The position numbers and the translations under genes are program-made. The notes under the pieces are model-generated. The model saw only the letters and a list, made by a program, of their open reading frames with translations. It made no database searches and was not told the DNA's origin. Below are positions 32,233 to 40,413 of a DNA stretch of 64,000 nt, piece after piece (positions within the stretch are counted from its first letter, which is position 1; the number at the start of each line of letters is the position of its first letter). The stretch is from Candidatus Porisulfidus sp. TsSOB (lineage in GTDB: Bacteria; Pseudomonadota; Gammaproteobacteria; Poriferisulfidales; Poriferisulfidaceae). The stretch lies in assembly GCA_002631715.1 (NCBI GenBank), contig MRSX01000003.1, forward strand, positions 186,001 to 250,000, in the 5' to 3' direction.

Positions 32233-34065
32233 TCAGAGAACCTGTTGCCGGGTGCCGTCGGCTTTCAAGTGGATCTTCAGGATCGCGACGGCGGCAGGCG
32301 TCACTCCGGGAATGCGTGCGGCTTGCCCCAGCGTGGCGGGCTGGCAATGGCTCAACTTTTCTCGCGCCTCGTGGGACAAGGCGGTGATCGACCGATAGTC
32401 GATTCCTTCCGGCAAGCGACGAGTTTCGTCCTGCTTAAGCCGTTCGATCTCGTGTTGATGCCGGCGGATATATCCTTCATAACGAAGTTCGATCTCCGCC
32501 TGGCGACCGATCTCGGGACTGGCCGGCTCGTACGCCGGAAGCATCGAGACGGCTTCCGCATAGTTCGTTTCGGGACGCCGCAGAACATCGGCCAAACTGG
32601 TTTCGCCCAGCCGAGTGGCCCGCAATCGCCCCAATTCCTGTTCCAGTGCATCGCGCCGCTTGCAGAAAAGATCCCAATGTGCATCGCAGACCAAGCCCAA
32701 CTCGCGTCCGGTCTCGGTCAGGCGCAGGTCGGCATTGTCTTCCCGTAGGGTCAGACGGTATTCGGCACGGCTAGTAAACATGCGGTACGGCTCATCCACG
32801 CCCCGGGTAATCAGGTCATCGACCAGAACACCAGCATAGGCCTCGTCGCGGCGTGGCCACCAAGCTTCACGGCCTAGACTTTGGGCCGCCGCGTTATAAC
32901 CTGCAAGCAATCCCTGCGCCGCTGCTTCTTCGTAACCGGTCGTGCCATTGATTTGTCCCGCCAGATACAGGCCGGGCAGAGCCTTGCACTGCAAAGTCGG
33001 ACGCAATTGCCGTGGGTCGAAGAAATCGTATTCGATAGCATAGCCGTAACGTGTCAGCCGCACTTCCTCAAACCCCGGAATGGTCCGAACGAACCGTTCC
33101 TGCACTTCGGCCGGCAGGCTGGTGGAAATTCCATTGGGATAAATCACGTCGGTATCCAGACCTTCGGGCTCAATGAACACTTGGTGAGACGGTCGCTCGG
33201 CAAAACGGACCACCTTGTCCTCGACTGAGGGACAGTATCGCGGCCCACGGCTGTCAATGGCCCCCGTATGCATCGGCGACTGGTGCAAATGTGCGCGAAT
33301 CACTTCGTGGGTAGCCTCTGTCGTCCGGGTCAGATGACAGGACACCTGCCGTGGGTGCACATCCGGTGGGCTGAGCCGAGACAACGGCGGCGGCGGGGTT
33401 TCGCCCGGCTGAACAGAAGTCTTAGTCCAATCAATGGTTTGGCCGTCCAGACGGGGAGGGGTTCCGGTCTTGAGGCGCCCGACATCGGGCAATAGTTCAC
33501 GCAACCGGTGCGCGAGAAGCAGAGATGGAGGGTCTCCGGCCCGACCTCCCTGAGTCTGTTCAGCCCCGATATGAATTGCGCCATCCAGGAATGTGCCAGT
33601 GGACAGCACCACCGCAGACGCCTCGATGCGGTCACCTTCCTCGGTGAGAATGCCGCCTACCTTGCCATCCCGCACGATCAGGTCGCCAACCGCAATCGAT
33701 CGAACCTCCAGGTTTTGGGCTTCGGTGATGAAGCCCTGGATCGCTTCACGGTAGAGCTTGCGATCAGTCTGAGCGCGGGTGGCGTGAACCGCGGGTCCTT
33801 TTCTCCGGTTAAGCACTCGGACATGGATGCCGGCACGATCCGCTGCCTGCGCCATCACTCCGCCCAGCGCATCAATTTCGCGCACCAAGTGGCTTTTCCC
33901 GATACCGCCAATCGCCGGGTTGCAACTCATTTGTCCGATTCCGTCGAAACGGTGAGTCAAAAGCAGGGTGCGCGCGCCGGTGCGTGCAGACGCAAGCGCC
34001 GCCTCCACGCCGGCGTGGCCGCCGCCGATGACCAGAACGTCCCAAATGCGATTTGTGGCTGTCAT
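32233..34065 (-). CDS. mnmG: tRNA uridine-5-carboxymethylaminomethyl modification enzyme MnmG
   Basis: This 610-residue FAD protein acts with MnmE on wobble uridine 34. The FAD motif is VIGGGHAGVEAALASARTG, and CNPAIGGIGKSHLVREIDALGG and GDPPSLLLAHRLRE follow. The protein ends in a helical C-terminal domain. Its partner mnmE is in the window at 40414-41748 on the other strand, separated by accessory genes. Confidence 0.98.
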   Translation of the reverse strand: MTATNRIWDVLVIGGGHAGVEAALASARTGARTLLLTHRFDGIGQMSCNPAIGGIGKSHLVREIDALGGVMAQAADRAGIHVRVLNRRKGPAVHATRAQTDRKLYREAIQGFITEAQNLEVRSIAVGDLIVRDGKVGGILTEEGDRIEASAVVLSTGTFLDGAIHIGAEQTQGGRAGDPPSLLLAHRLRELLPDVGRLKTGTPPRLDGQTIDWTKTSVQPGETPPPPLSRLSPPDVHPRQVSCHLTRTTEATHEVIRAHLHQSPMHTGAIDSRGPRYCPSVEDKVVRFAERPSHQVFIEPEGLDTDVIYPNGISTSLPAEVQERFVRTIPGFEEVRLTRYGYAIEYDFFDPRQLRPTLQCKALPGLYLAGQINGTTGYEEAAAQGLLAGYNAAAQSLGREAWWPRRDEAYAGVLVDDLITRGVDEPYRMFTSRAEYRLTLREDNADLRLTETGRELGLVCDAHWDLFCKRRDALEQELGRLRATRLGETSLADVLRRPETNYAEAVSMLPAYEPASPEIGRQAEIELRYEGYIRRHQHEIERLKQDETRRLPEGIDYRSITALSHEAREKLSHCQPATLGQAARIPGVTPAAVAILKIHLKADGTRQQVL

Positions 34066-34175
34066 TGCGCCGCTTAATATACTGCCAATCCCGAAAGGGA
34101 AATTCTCTCAATCCGGCTTGCTTCGGAGGATCGACGAGAAGCTTTTACCAAATCACCAAGCATTCTGGAAGAAAA

Positions 34176-34256
34176 ATTGATAGATAACTGTCAATAATTA
34201 TCAATTTCTTCATTTCCGATAGATATTGATAGATAACTGTCAATAATTATCAATTT
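34176..34256 (+). repeat. Two 32-bp identical direct repeats upstream of a fic gene
   Basis: The 32-bp unit occurs at 34176-34207 and 34225-34256, with starts 49 bases apart and sequences identical by eye. Each unit starts with attgata and has tatcaat near its far end, so each half can form an imperfect inverted repeat. The block ends about 60 bases before the fic start codon, which suits an operator array for autorepression by the winged helix in that Fic protein. Confidence 0.8.
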
Positions 34257-34274
34257 TATGGAAATTGATAATTA
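34244..34274 (+). repeat. 13-bp perfect inverted repeat at the end of the direct-repeat array
   Basis: taattatcaattt (34244-34256) and aaattgataatta (34262-34274) are exact reverse complements separated by 5 bases. The left arm is the end of the second direct repeat, so the array adds a third half-site in opposite orientation. The high AT content argues against a transcription terminator and for a protein-binding site near the promoter. Confidence 0.75.
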
Positions 34275-34319
34275 TGTTATGGTGTCACCTATCACTGCAA
34301 ATTGCTGCCACCTTAGCCC

Positions 34320-35672
34320 ATGAAAATACCCGAAAAGGCCCCCTCAATAGAAAGCATCACGAATAAAGTTCAGCCTGCGGATTGGATTAGATTGTTTTCG
34401 CCATCAGGGGCCGCGATCCTTCCTACGGTTCATGGAAAGTACCTGCACTGGTCCGAATTAAAACATAGAACACCACCCGAAGGGTTGAGCCACGATCTTT
34501 GGTGGTTAGGGATAAAGAGGGCGCGCGGCCAATCAAGAAAGAAAGTACCCCTGAAAGACACAGGAGGAACACCTTTCAGTTTTTGCATGCCTGATCTGGT
34601 GTTAGAAATGCTGCATAAAATTGATGGTAAAGCCACGGGCCGAGTTGCTATATCGGACCAAGTGACCAACTCGGAAGCAAGAGATCGTTATATCGTGAGT
34701 TCTCTTATTGAGGAAGCAATTAATTCGAGCCAGTTGGAGGGAGCCTCAACTTCAAAAAAAATTGCGTCACATATGCTGAGATCCGGACGCAGGCCCAAAA
34801 ATCATGATGAGCGAATGATCCTCAACAACTATACGGCTATGAATTTTGTCAGGGAAATTAAAAATGAGCCTTTTACGCCTGAACTCATCCTAGAGTTGCA
34901 TAGGGTTGTCACTGATCAAACGCTAGAAAATCCAGACGCCGCTGGAAAACTGCAAACGAGCGATGATGTAAGAGTGCGGGTACGCGACACTATGAGCGGA
35001 AGGCGATTGCATACACCCCCTCCTGCGAATCAACTGCAAAATCGGTTGGAGGAACTATGCAAATTCGCAAATGAAGAACACACAGATTCAAATTTCATAC
35101 ACCCAATTGTTAAGGCTATCATCCTGCATTTCTGGATCGGTTTCGACCATCCCTTTGAAGATGGAAATGGGAGATTGGCACGTGTATTGTTCTATTGGTC
35201 GATGCTTAAGCAGAATTACTGGTTGTTCGAATTCATCTCTATATCAAGAAATATAAAACAAGCTTCTGCAAAATATGGAAACGCTTATTTATACTCGGAA
35301 AATGATGAAAATGATTTGACATATTTTGTTGTCAATCAATTGAAAGTTATCATTTTGTCTATCGCGGATTTAGAGAAATATCTGAACAAAAAAATTGAGC
35401 AGGTAAGGGCCTTGGAAAAACAATTGAAAGGCGTTAGACAGTTCAACCATCGACAACTAGCGTTACTCAGCCACGCGATTCGAGGAAATAATGATGGATA
35501 TACTTTCAGGTCCCATCAAACGAGTCATAACATCGCGTATGCCACAGCACGGGCGGATTTACTTTACCTGGTAGACCACGGGTTGCTCTTCACGGGGGGC
35601 AAAAGCGGCAAAGCGATTGTGTTTTACCCGGCAGAAGATATAGAGAAAAGAATCGGTAATTTGTCGAGTTGA
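34320..35672 (+). CDS. Fic/DOC family protein, class II, with C-terminal winged helix
   Basis: This 450-residue protein has the complete Fic motif HPFEDGNGRLAR from His277 and the inhibitory S-x-x-x-E-G motif at Ser136-Gly141 (SSQLEG). It would be a self-inhibited protein AMPylator. The first 110 residues form an N-terminal domain unlike that of the Fic protein at 2714-3832. The C-terminus (HNIAYATARADLLYLVDHGLL) looks like a winged helix. The coding sequence is visibly richer in A and T than its neighbours, pointing to recent transfer. The protein target is unknown. Confidence 0.9.
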   Translation: MKIPEKAPSIESITNKVQPADWIRLFSPSGAAILPTVHGKYLHWSELKHRTPPEGLSHDLWWLGIKRARGQSRKKVPLKDTGGTPFSFCMPDLVLEMLHKIDGKATGRVAISDQVTNSEARDRYIVSSLIEEAINSSQLEGASTSKKIASHMLRSGRRPKNHDERMILNNYTAMNFVREIKNEPFTPELILELHRVVTDQTLENPDAAGKLQTSDDVRVRVRDTMSGRRLHTPPPANQLQNRLEELCKFANEEHTDSNFIHPIVKAIILHFWIGFDHPFEDGNGRLARVLFYWSMLKQNYWLFEFISISRNIKQASAKYGNAYLYSENDENDLTYFVVNQLKVIILSIADLEKYLNKKIEQVRALEKQLKGVRQFNHRQLALLSHAIRGNNDGYTFRSHQTSHNIAYATARADLLYLVDHGLLFTGGKSGKAIVFYPAEDIEKRIGNLSS

Positions 35673-35759
35673 AACTTTCGCAAGTTTCCGCATGCCGTAT
35701 TTTGTAGAATTCCCAACATCTCGATAGATCTTGGAGTCTCAACTAGCAGCCAAGAGAAT

Positions 35760-35811
35760 GTCCGATATAATAATTTATAAATTACCTTCTTTTCGGACAT
35801 TTATCGGACAA
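35760..35811 (+). promoter_or_regulatory. Three TCGGACA operator half-sites around a -10 element
   Basis: The inverted copy tgtccgata (35760-35768) overlaps TATAAT (35767-35772). Direct copies tcggaca occur at 35794-35800 and 35805-35811, one helical turn apart (11 bp). The outer pair tgtccgata / tatcggaca is a perfect inverted repeat. The array ends 5 bases before the HTH gene start, so autoregulation by that gene is likely. Confidence 0.7.
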
Positions 35812-35816
35812 ATAAA

Positions 35817-36302
35817 ATGCGCCAGGAACGGCATAAGTTATTATCTAGATTGGAAAAACTAGGGCAGCCCGCGCTGATTTCAGAACTGCGCGAAGGATTC
35901 CACGTCAATGATCGAACTCTGCGCCGTTGGTTGCTCGCGCTATGCGACGAAGGAGAGGTCGAGGCGACCGGATCCAACAAGGGAAGGCGGTACCGACTCG
36001 CGGCACCGCCGAAGACGGACCCGCAAATCGAGGACGGAACTCTTGACGAACTGCAACAGGAACTGCTGCGCGAAGCAATCCGCGACACCGTCTACGGGCG
36101 CACCCTGACAATCCTCCTCACGGAGCGTATTCGGACCCTTCTTCCGGCCCCGGTCCGCCCGGGCTTCATCGATAACACTCTGCAACGCCTTCAATCGGTG
36201 ACAAGCCAGGAAGCAGAATCACTGGGAATCTCCCCGGAGACATTCGAACGCTGGCGCCATCTACAATGCTCTATCGAATCCGGGCAACAAGCCTCAGATT
36301 GA
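35817..36302 (+). CDS. Small helix-turn-helix protein of unknown family
   Basis: The 161-residue protein begins with a DeoR/winged-helix-like domain (about residues 5-60: LISELREGFHVNDRTLRRWLLALCDEGEVEATG), then RRYRLAAPP. The rest is a helical segment of about 95 residues that I do not recognise (LREAIRDTVYGRTLTILLTERIRTLLP). It lacks a Fic or enzymatic motif. Operator-like repeats lie directly in front. It could be a stand-alone repressor or the regulatory half left from a larger HTH fusion. Confidence 0.6.
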   Translation: MRQERHKLLSRLEKLGQPALISELREGFHVNDRTLRRWLLALCDEGEVEATGSNKGRRYRLAAPPKTDPQIEDGTLDELQQELLREAIRDTVYGRTLTILLTERIRTLLPAPVRPGFIDNTLQRLQSVTSQEAESLGISPETFERWRHLQCSIESGQQASD

Positions 36303-36315
36303 CCCAAATCCCACC

Positions 36316-37020
36316 ATGACTCTCCGCTTTCTTTCTATCGAGCACGTGCCACAGGAGGGAGTAGGCATAATTTCTTCGTATATTCAAGAGCTGGGTGGAA
36401 ATCTGGCCCGGCACAGACAATACCAGCAACAATCCCTGTCCACTTCCCACGACGACTACGACGTGCTGGTGGCAATGGGAGGACCGATGGGTGTATACGA
36501 CTCCGGCCAGTATCCCTGGCTCGAAGGCGAACTGCACTTCATCCGCGAAGCGATTGACCAAGGCAAACATGTCCTGGGGGTCTGTCTCGGCGCCCAGATG
36601 ATCGCCAGAGCCCTAGACGCGGAGGTTCGAAAAAATCCCTGCACGGAAATCGGCTGGTTCCCGGTTCATTTCGAGGACGCATTCCTGAAAACCCGGCTCG
36701 GGCAGGGACTTGACCGGCAAATGGATGTCTTGCACTGGCACGGAGACACATTCTCCATCCCTCCGAACTCAGTGCCTGTCGCGAACAGCGGGGCCTGCGC
36801 CAACCAAGGGTTCCTGTACGAGGGGAGAGTGCTGGGACTTCAGTTCCACCTGGAGATGGGGGCGGAAGAAGTGGGCGTGATGACCGAACATTTCAAGGAT
36901 GAATTGGTGCCTGACAAATTCGTCCAGAGCGGTGAAGAGATCCGGGCACGGACCGAGGAATGCGCCGCGCCAGCACGGCAGGTCTTATTCTCTATCTTGG
37001 ATGGCTGGCTGGAACGTTAA
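36316..37020 (+). CDS. Class I glutamine amidotransferase (GuaA-N-like stand-alone domain)
   Basis: This 234-residue Cys-His-Glu hydrolase has the nucleophile elbow GVCLGAQMIARAL and the second motif GLQFHLEM. The N-terminal stretch LVAMGGPMGVYD is typical of GMP-synthase-like stand-alone amidotransferases. It would release ammonia from glutamine or a gamma-glutamyl compound in the cytosol. The acceptor is unknown. It starts 13 bases after the HTH gene and may be in its operon. Confidence 0.85.
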   Translation: MTLRFLSIEHVPQEGVGIISSYIQELGGNLARHRQYQQQSLSTSHDDYDVLVAMGGPMGVYDSGQYPWLEGELHFIREAIDQGKHVLGVCLGAQMIARALDAEVRKNPCTEIGWFPVHFEDAFLKTRLGQGLDRQMDVLHWHGDTFSIPPNSVPVANSGACANQGFLYEGRVLGLQFHLEMGAEEVGVMTEHFKDELVPDKFVQSGEEIRARTEECAAPARQVLFSILDGWLER

Positions 37021-37106
37021 ACCGAGAAGTCTTTGAAAAAGCCTTTTCCATCAATAAGTTAACTATCTTTCCCGTACCTCCTTTTCTCTGCACGGGATCC
37101 AAGAAA

Positions 37107-37130
37107 AACGCCCAGCCGAAGCTGGGCGTT
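37107..37130. terminator. Bidirectional rho-independent terminator
   Basis: aacgcccagc (37107-37116) and gctgggcgtt (37121-37130) form a 10-bp stem with a cgaa loop. tttaattttt follows on the plus strand, and an A-run precedes it, giving T's on the minus strand. It sits between the convergent amidotransferase and DUF1097-like genes. Confidence 0.9.
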
Positions 37131-37163
37131 TAATTTTTGAGGCTAGTTTTATGTTCGACTGAA

Positions 37164-37685
37164 TTACTCCGATGACAGCATTCCACCGACTTTACCGGAG
37201 ATCATGCCAAAGACGGCGCCAACGACAACAGATATCGCGACGACGACCAAGGCGTTTGAAGTACCAGCAGAGCTCAAGGCTTCCATAGTGAACGCGCCCT
37301 CAGTCTGCAGCGCATAGGCTGCAACACTTGCATAGCCCAAAACACTTGCCGGGATTGAGGAGAAGTACTCGACATGCGCCAACAGGCACATGACTAAGAC
37401 ACTTCCGGCCACTACGACTCCTGCCCAGATGGGAACAGTCAATGTTTCGCCTAGTGGGATCGATAGGATAACGAGTAACGCTACCCAAGCGACTACTGCA
37501 CCAAGAATACCGCACACAATTGTGTTTTGCAGTGCTTTTTGGTCCCCCCCTATTGCGAAATAACAGGCCCAAGCAATGAAAGCTACCCAAATGAGGACGA
37601 TTCCGGATAATGGACCCAAACTTAGTGCCGTTGCGACACCACCTAGAACACCGATGCTAACCGATAATGCGACAAGACTTGACAT
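37164..37685 (-). CDS. DUF1097-like small integral membrane protein
   Basis: The 173-residue product is almost wholly hydrophobic, with about five to six transmembrane segments (SLVALSVSIGVLGGV, FIAWACYFAIGG, VPIWAGVVVAGSVLVM). The layout resembles YcdZ/DUF1097 proteins. I set the start at the ATG at 37685 because AGGAGG ends 7 bases before it. The ATG at 37691 sits only 1 base after that ribosome site. Function is unknown. Confidence 0.7.
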   Translation of the reverse strand: MSSLVALSVSIGVLGGVATALSLGPLSGIVLIWVAFIAWACYFAIGGDQKALQNTIVCGILGAVVAWVALLVILSIPLGETLTVPIWAGVVVAGSVLVMCLLAHVEYFSSIPASVLGYASVAAYALQTEGAFTMEALSSAGTSNALVVVAISVVVGAVFGMISGKVGGMLSSE

Positions 37686-37938
37686 GGTCATACCTCCTGT
37701 CAAATTGTTTTACCGATCGCTTTCGGCTAGATCCAGCGTCCAACCGAACGACGATCTACCCCGTATTGTACATGGTATGGGTTTCTGCAAGTACCACTTT
37801 CGGGAGAGTCAATTCGGACGTCGACCGTGCCGGGAAAATCCTAAGCGCAACTCCCTGATTTTTCCGTTTCGCAATACCGGTTACAGACCAAAACCTGTCA
37901 ACATCCCCATCTCTGCAGGTATCGGAAAAAGCGTGTGG

Positions 37939-37966
37939 TTGACATTGACGGCAGTTGACCTATGAT
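37939..37966 (+). promoter_or_regulatory. Sigma-70 promoter of rpmH
   Basis: TTGACA (37939-37944), a 16-base spacer and TATGAT (37961-37966) make a near-consensus promoter. The predicted transcription start is near 37973, giving an rpmH leader of under 20 bases. Confidence 0.8.
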
Positions 37967-37990
37967 GCGCACCCGGTTGCAATTCCGACC

Positions 37991-38125
37991 ATGAAACGAA
38001 CCTTTCAGCCCAACAATTTGCGCCGCAAGCGGACTCACGGATTCCGTGCCCGCATGCGGACTCGTGCCGGGCGCGCCATTCTTAATGCCCGGCGCCGCCG
38101 CGGTCGTGCGCGACTCATCCCCTGA
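37991..38125 (+). CDS. rpmH: 50S ribosomal protein L34
   Basis: A 44-codon gene encodes the highly basic L34 ([19 protein letters not shown] ... ending ARLIP). The signatures KRTFQPN and RTHGFRARM are intact. It opens the rpmH-rnpA-yidD-yidC-mnmE series. dnaA, which often lies divergently upstream, is absent; a small membrane protein gene occupies that position. Confidence 0.98.
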   Translation: MKRTFQPNNLRRKRTHGFRARMRTRAGRAILNARRRRGRARLIP

Positions 38126-38486
38126 ACCGGAAGAAGCCCCCGGGCGATTCTCTTTCCCGCGCAGCCGTAGGCTGGTTCATTCGCAGCAGTTCCAGAATGT
38201 CTACCGGAACCGGAAGGCGAAGCGTGCGCATGGCCGCATCGTTTCTTGCGTGTGGGTGCCGAACGGACAACCGACAGCGCGCCTGGGGCTCGCTGTCTCG
38301 AAACGCGCGCTGCGACGCAGTTCTGCCCGCAACACGTTCAAGCGCCTGGTGCGGGAGCATTTCCGGCTCCACCCCTTGTCCGGGATGGACTTGATCGTCA
38401 GCTGCCGCCGAGACGTTCGCCCCCCGCTTGACCGACGGGCGATCCGTCTTGAACTTGCCGACCTTTGGGGCAGAATCGGATCATGA
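38106..38486 (+). CDS. rnpA: Ribonuclease P protein component
   Basis: The product assists RNase P RNA in maturing tRNA 5' ends. The core runs [20 protein letters not shown], then [26 protein letters not shown] with the RNR-type motif. No ATG, GTG or TTG occurs in frame after the GTG at 38106 before the core, so the gene must start inside rpmH. The alternatives (ATG at 38085, GTG at 38046) lie still deeper in rpmH. None of the candidates has a good ribosome site. Confidence 0.9.
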   Translation: MRDSSPEPEEAPGRFSFPRSRRLVHSQQFQNVYRNRKAKRAHGRIVSCVWVPNGQPTARLGLAVSKRALRRSSARNTFKRLVREHFRLHPLSGMDLIVSCRRDVRPPLDRRAIRLELADLWGRIGS

Positions 38487-38716
38487 CTCGTCTTCTCATC
38501 GGCCTGTTGCGCGCCTACCAGTACCTGCTCAGTCCGTTTTTCGGACAGCACTGCAGATTTACGCCAACCTGTTCACAATACGCCATCGACGCTCTGCGCG
38601 AACACGGCCCTTGGCGCGGCAGCATGCTCGCGGCAAGGCGCGTGCTGCGTTGCCATCCCTGGCACCCGGGAGGATTGGATCCAGTGCCTGAACGGAGGCG
38701 CACCCATGGGTGGTGA
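38483..38716 (+). CDS. yidD: Membrane protein insertion efficiency factor YidD
   Basis: This 77-residue protein carries the family block [23 protein letters not shown] and CHPWHPGG. It sits at the inner membrane and aids YidC-dependent insertion. The ATG at 38483 overlaps the rnpA stop (ATGA), and its 3' end overlaps yidC by 11 bases, giving a tightly coupled rnpA-yidD-yidC chain. Confidence 0.96.
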   Translation: MTRLLIGLLRAYQYLLSPFFGQHCRFTPTCSQYAIDALREHGPWRGSMLAARRVLRCHPWHPGGLDPVPERRRTHGW

Positions 38717-40400
38717 TCCCCGACTGTTCCTGTACGGCGCCCTCGCCATCATGCTGTTCCTGGTCTGGCAGACCTGGGAACTGGAGAAGGCTCCTCCTTC
38801 CGTACCCCCGCAAACTTCACAGCAGCAGCTGGCTCCGGCGGAAGGGGCTTCGGACATGCCGGCACCCCGAGCGGAGGACATGCCCGAGGCCCGGCAGGCC
38901 GAGCCTGCCGCCGATCTTCCAAACGAAGCATTGCCCGAGCGTCGTGATTGGATCAAGGTGCGTACGGATGTGCTGGACCTGCGAATCGATACCGTAGGCG
39001 GAAACGTCATGCAGGCAGATCTTCCCCAGTATCCGGTCTCCCTCGAAAAACCGGACGTCCCCACGCGGCTCTTGTATGTCGGCAATGAAAAATACGTGGT
39101 GCAGAGCGGGCTGACGCACGACACGAGCGGCGATCTGGATCTCAGTCACCGGGCACCCAGCCATCATTCGCCCTACCAGGCCGATCGTCTGCAATACGAT
39201 TTTTCCGAGGCGACCGAACCGGAAACCGTCACCCTGCGTTGGGACGGGCCGGACGGCATCCAGGTGCTCAAGCATTTCCGCTTCACGCCGGGTCATTATC
39301 TAGTCGACGTCACACACGAAGTACGAAACCAGGGAGCGGAAGACTGGGTCGGGCGGCAATACCGCCAATTGCGACGCAGCGCCGGTCGCGCGCCGGACCG
39401 AACCTCGCTCCTGTTCGGCAACACCGAGGCCATTTCCTTCATTGGTGCGGCTTATCACGATTCCGAGACCTATCACAAGTTGTCGTTCGAGGACATGGAC
39501 GAGGAGCCGTTCAGCGCAAACCTGATGGACGGATGGGTGGCCATGCTGCAGCACTATTTCGTCTCCGCCTGGGTGCCTCCGCGCGGGGATGTCGAACGGT
39601 ACTACACCCGGGTCGTGCGTGGAGGGCGTTATCCCGAATACATCATCGGCATGCATTCGCCCGCCCAGCGCATCGCGCCCGGAGCCAGCACCCGGTTTTC
39701 CTCGCAGCTGTACGTCGGACCGAAAGAGCAAAACAAACTCAAGGAGATTGCCGACGGCCTAGAGTTGACCGTCGACTATGGCATCCTCACGATCCTGTCA
39801 AAACCCCTGTTCTGGGTTCTAGACAATATCTACTGGCTGACCGGCAACTGGGGCTGGTCGATTGTGCTGTTGACGGTCTTGATCAAACTAGTGTTCTACA
39901 AACTGTCCGAGACCAGTTACCGATCAATGGCAAAGATGCGCAAGTTCGCACCGCGGGTACAGCAATTGCGCGAACGCTACGGTGGCGACCGCGTGAAGAT
40001 GAACGAGGCGATGATGAAGATGTACCGGGAGGAGAAGGTCAACCCGCTGGGCGGCTGCTGGCCGATCCTCGTGCAGATCCCCGTCTTCATCGCACTGTAC
40101 TGGGTGCTTCTGGAAAGCGTGGAGTTGCGGCAGGCCCCGTTTATCGCCTGGATTCATGACTTGTCGGTGCGCGATCCGTACTATGTGCTCCCGGTACTCA
40201 TGGGTGCCAGCATGGTCGTGCAGACCAAGCTCAACCCGACCCCTCCGGACCCGTTCCAGGCCAAGTTGATGATGGCGTTGCCGATCGTGTTCACGGTCTT
40301 CTTCCTGTTCTTCCCGGCCGGGCTGGTCCTGTACTGGCTGGTCAACAACCTGCTCTCGATCGCCCAACAGTGGTTCATCATCCGGCGCATGGACGCGTAG
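38706..40400 (+). CDS. yidC: Membrane protein insertase YidC
   Basis: This 564-residue insertase has an N-terminal membrane anchor ([18 protein letters not shown]), a proline/glutamate-rich linker, the large periplasmic domain of Gram-negative YidC ([16 protein letters not shown]) and the five-helix core. The core contains [22 protein letters not shown] and [23 protein letters not shown]. It inserts and folds inner-membrane proteins alone or with SecYEG, including Fo c subunits. Confidence 0.98.
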   Translation: MGGDPRLFLYGALAIMLFLVWQTWELEKAPPSVPPQTSQQQLAPAEGASDMPAPRAEDMPEARQAEPAADLPNEALPERRDWIKVRTDVLDLRIDTVGGNVMQADLPQYPVSLEKPDVPTRLLYVGNEKYVVQSGLTHDTSGDLDLSHRAPSHHSPYQADRLQYDFSEATEPETVTLRWDGPDGIQVLKHFRFTPGHYLVDVTHEVRNQGAEDWVGRQYRQLRRSAGRAPDRTSLLFGNTEAISFIGAAYHDSETYHKLSFEDMDEEPFSANLMDGWVAMLQHYFVSAWVPPRGDVERYYTRVVRGGRYPEYIIGMHSPAQRIAPGASTRFSSQLYVGPKEQNKLKEIADGLELTVDYGILTILSKPLFWVLDNIYWLTGNWGWSIVLLTVLIKLVFYKLSETSYRSMAKMRKFAPRVQQLRERYGGDRVKMNEAMMKMYREEKVNPLGGCWPILVQIPVFIALYWVLLESVELRQAPFIAWIHDLSVRDPYYVLPVLMGASMVVQTKLNPTPPDPFQAKLMMALPIVFTVFFLFFPAGLVLYWLVNNLLSIAQQWFIIRRMDA

Positions 40401-40413
40401 TGCCGCAACCGGC

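Larger units (their letters stand above)
34066..34319. other. Intergenic region with AT-rich repeats
   Basis: The mnmG-proximal half looks ordinary. From about 34170 the sequence becomes very AT-rich and carries the direct and inverted repeats listed separately. The region must contain both the mnmG promoter and the promoter of the Fic gene. It includes no recognisable DnaA boxes. Confidence 0.6.

Noticed and set aside
34176-34256. Possible CRISPR remnant (two identical 32-bp repeats)
   Set aside because: There are only two units, the spacer is 17 bases, the DNA is very AT-rich, and there are no cas genes.
34170-34280. Possible replication origin because of AT-rich repeats near mnmG
   Set aside because: No TTATCCACA-type DnaA boxes are visible. 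The repeats fit an operator of the adjacent fic gene better.
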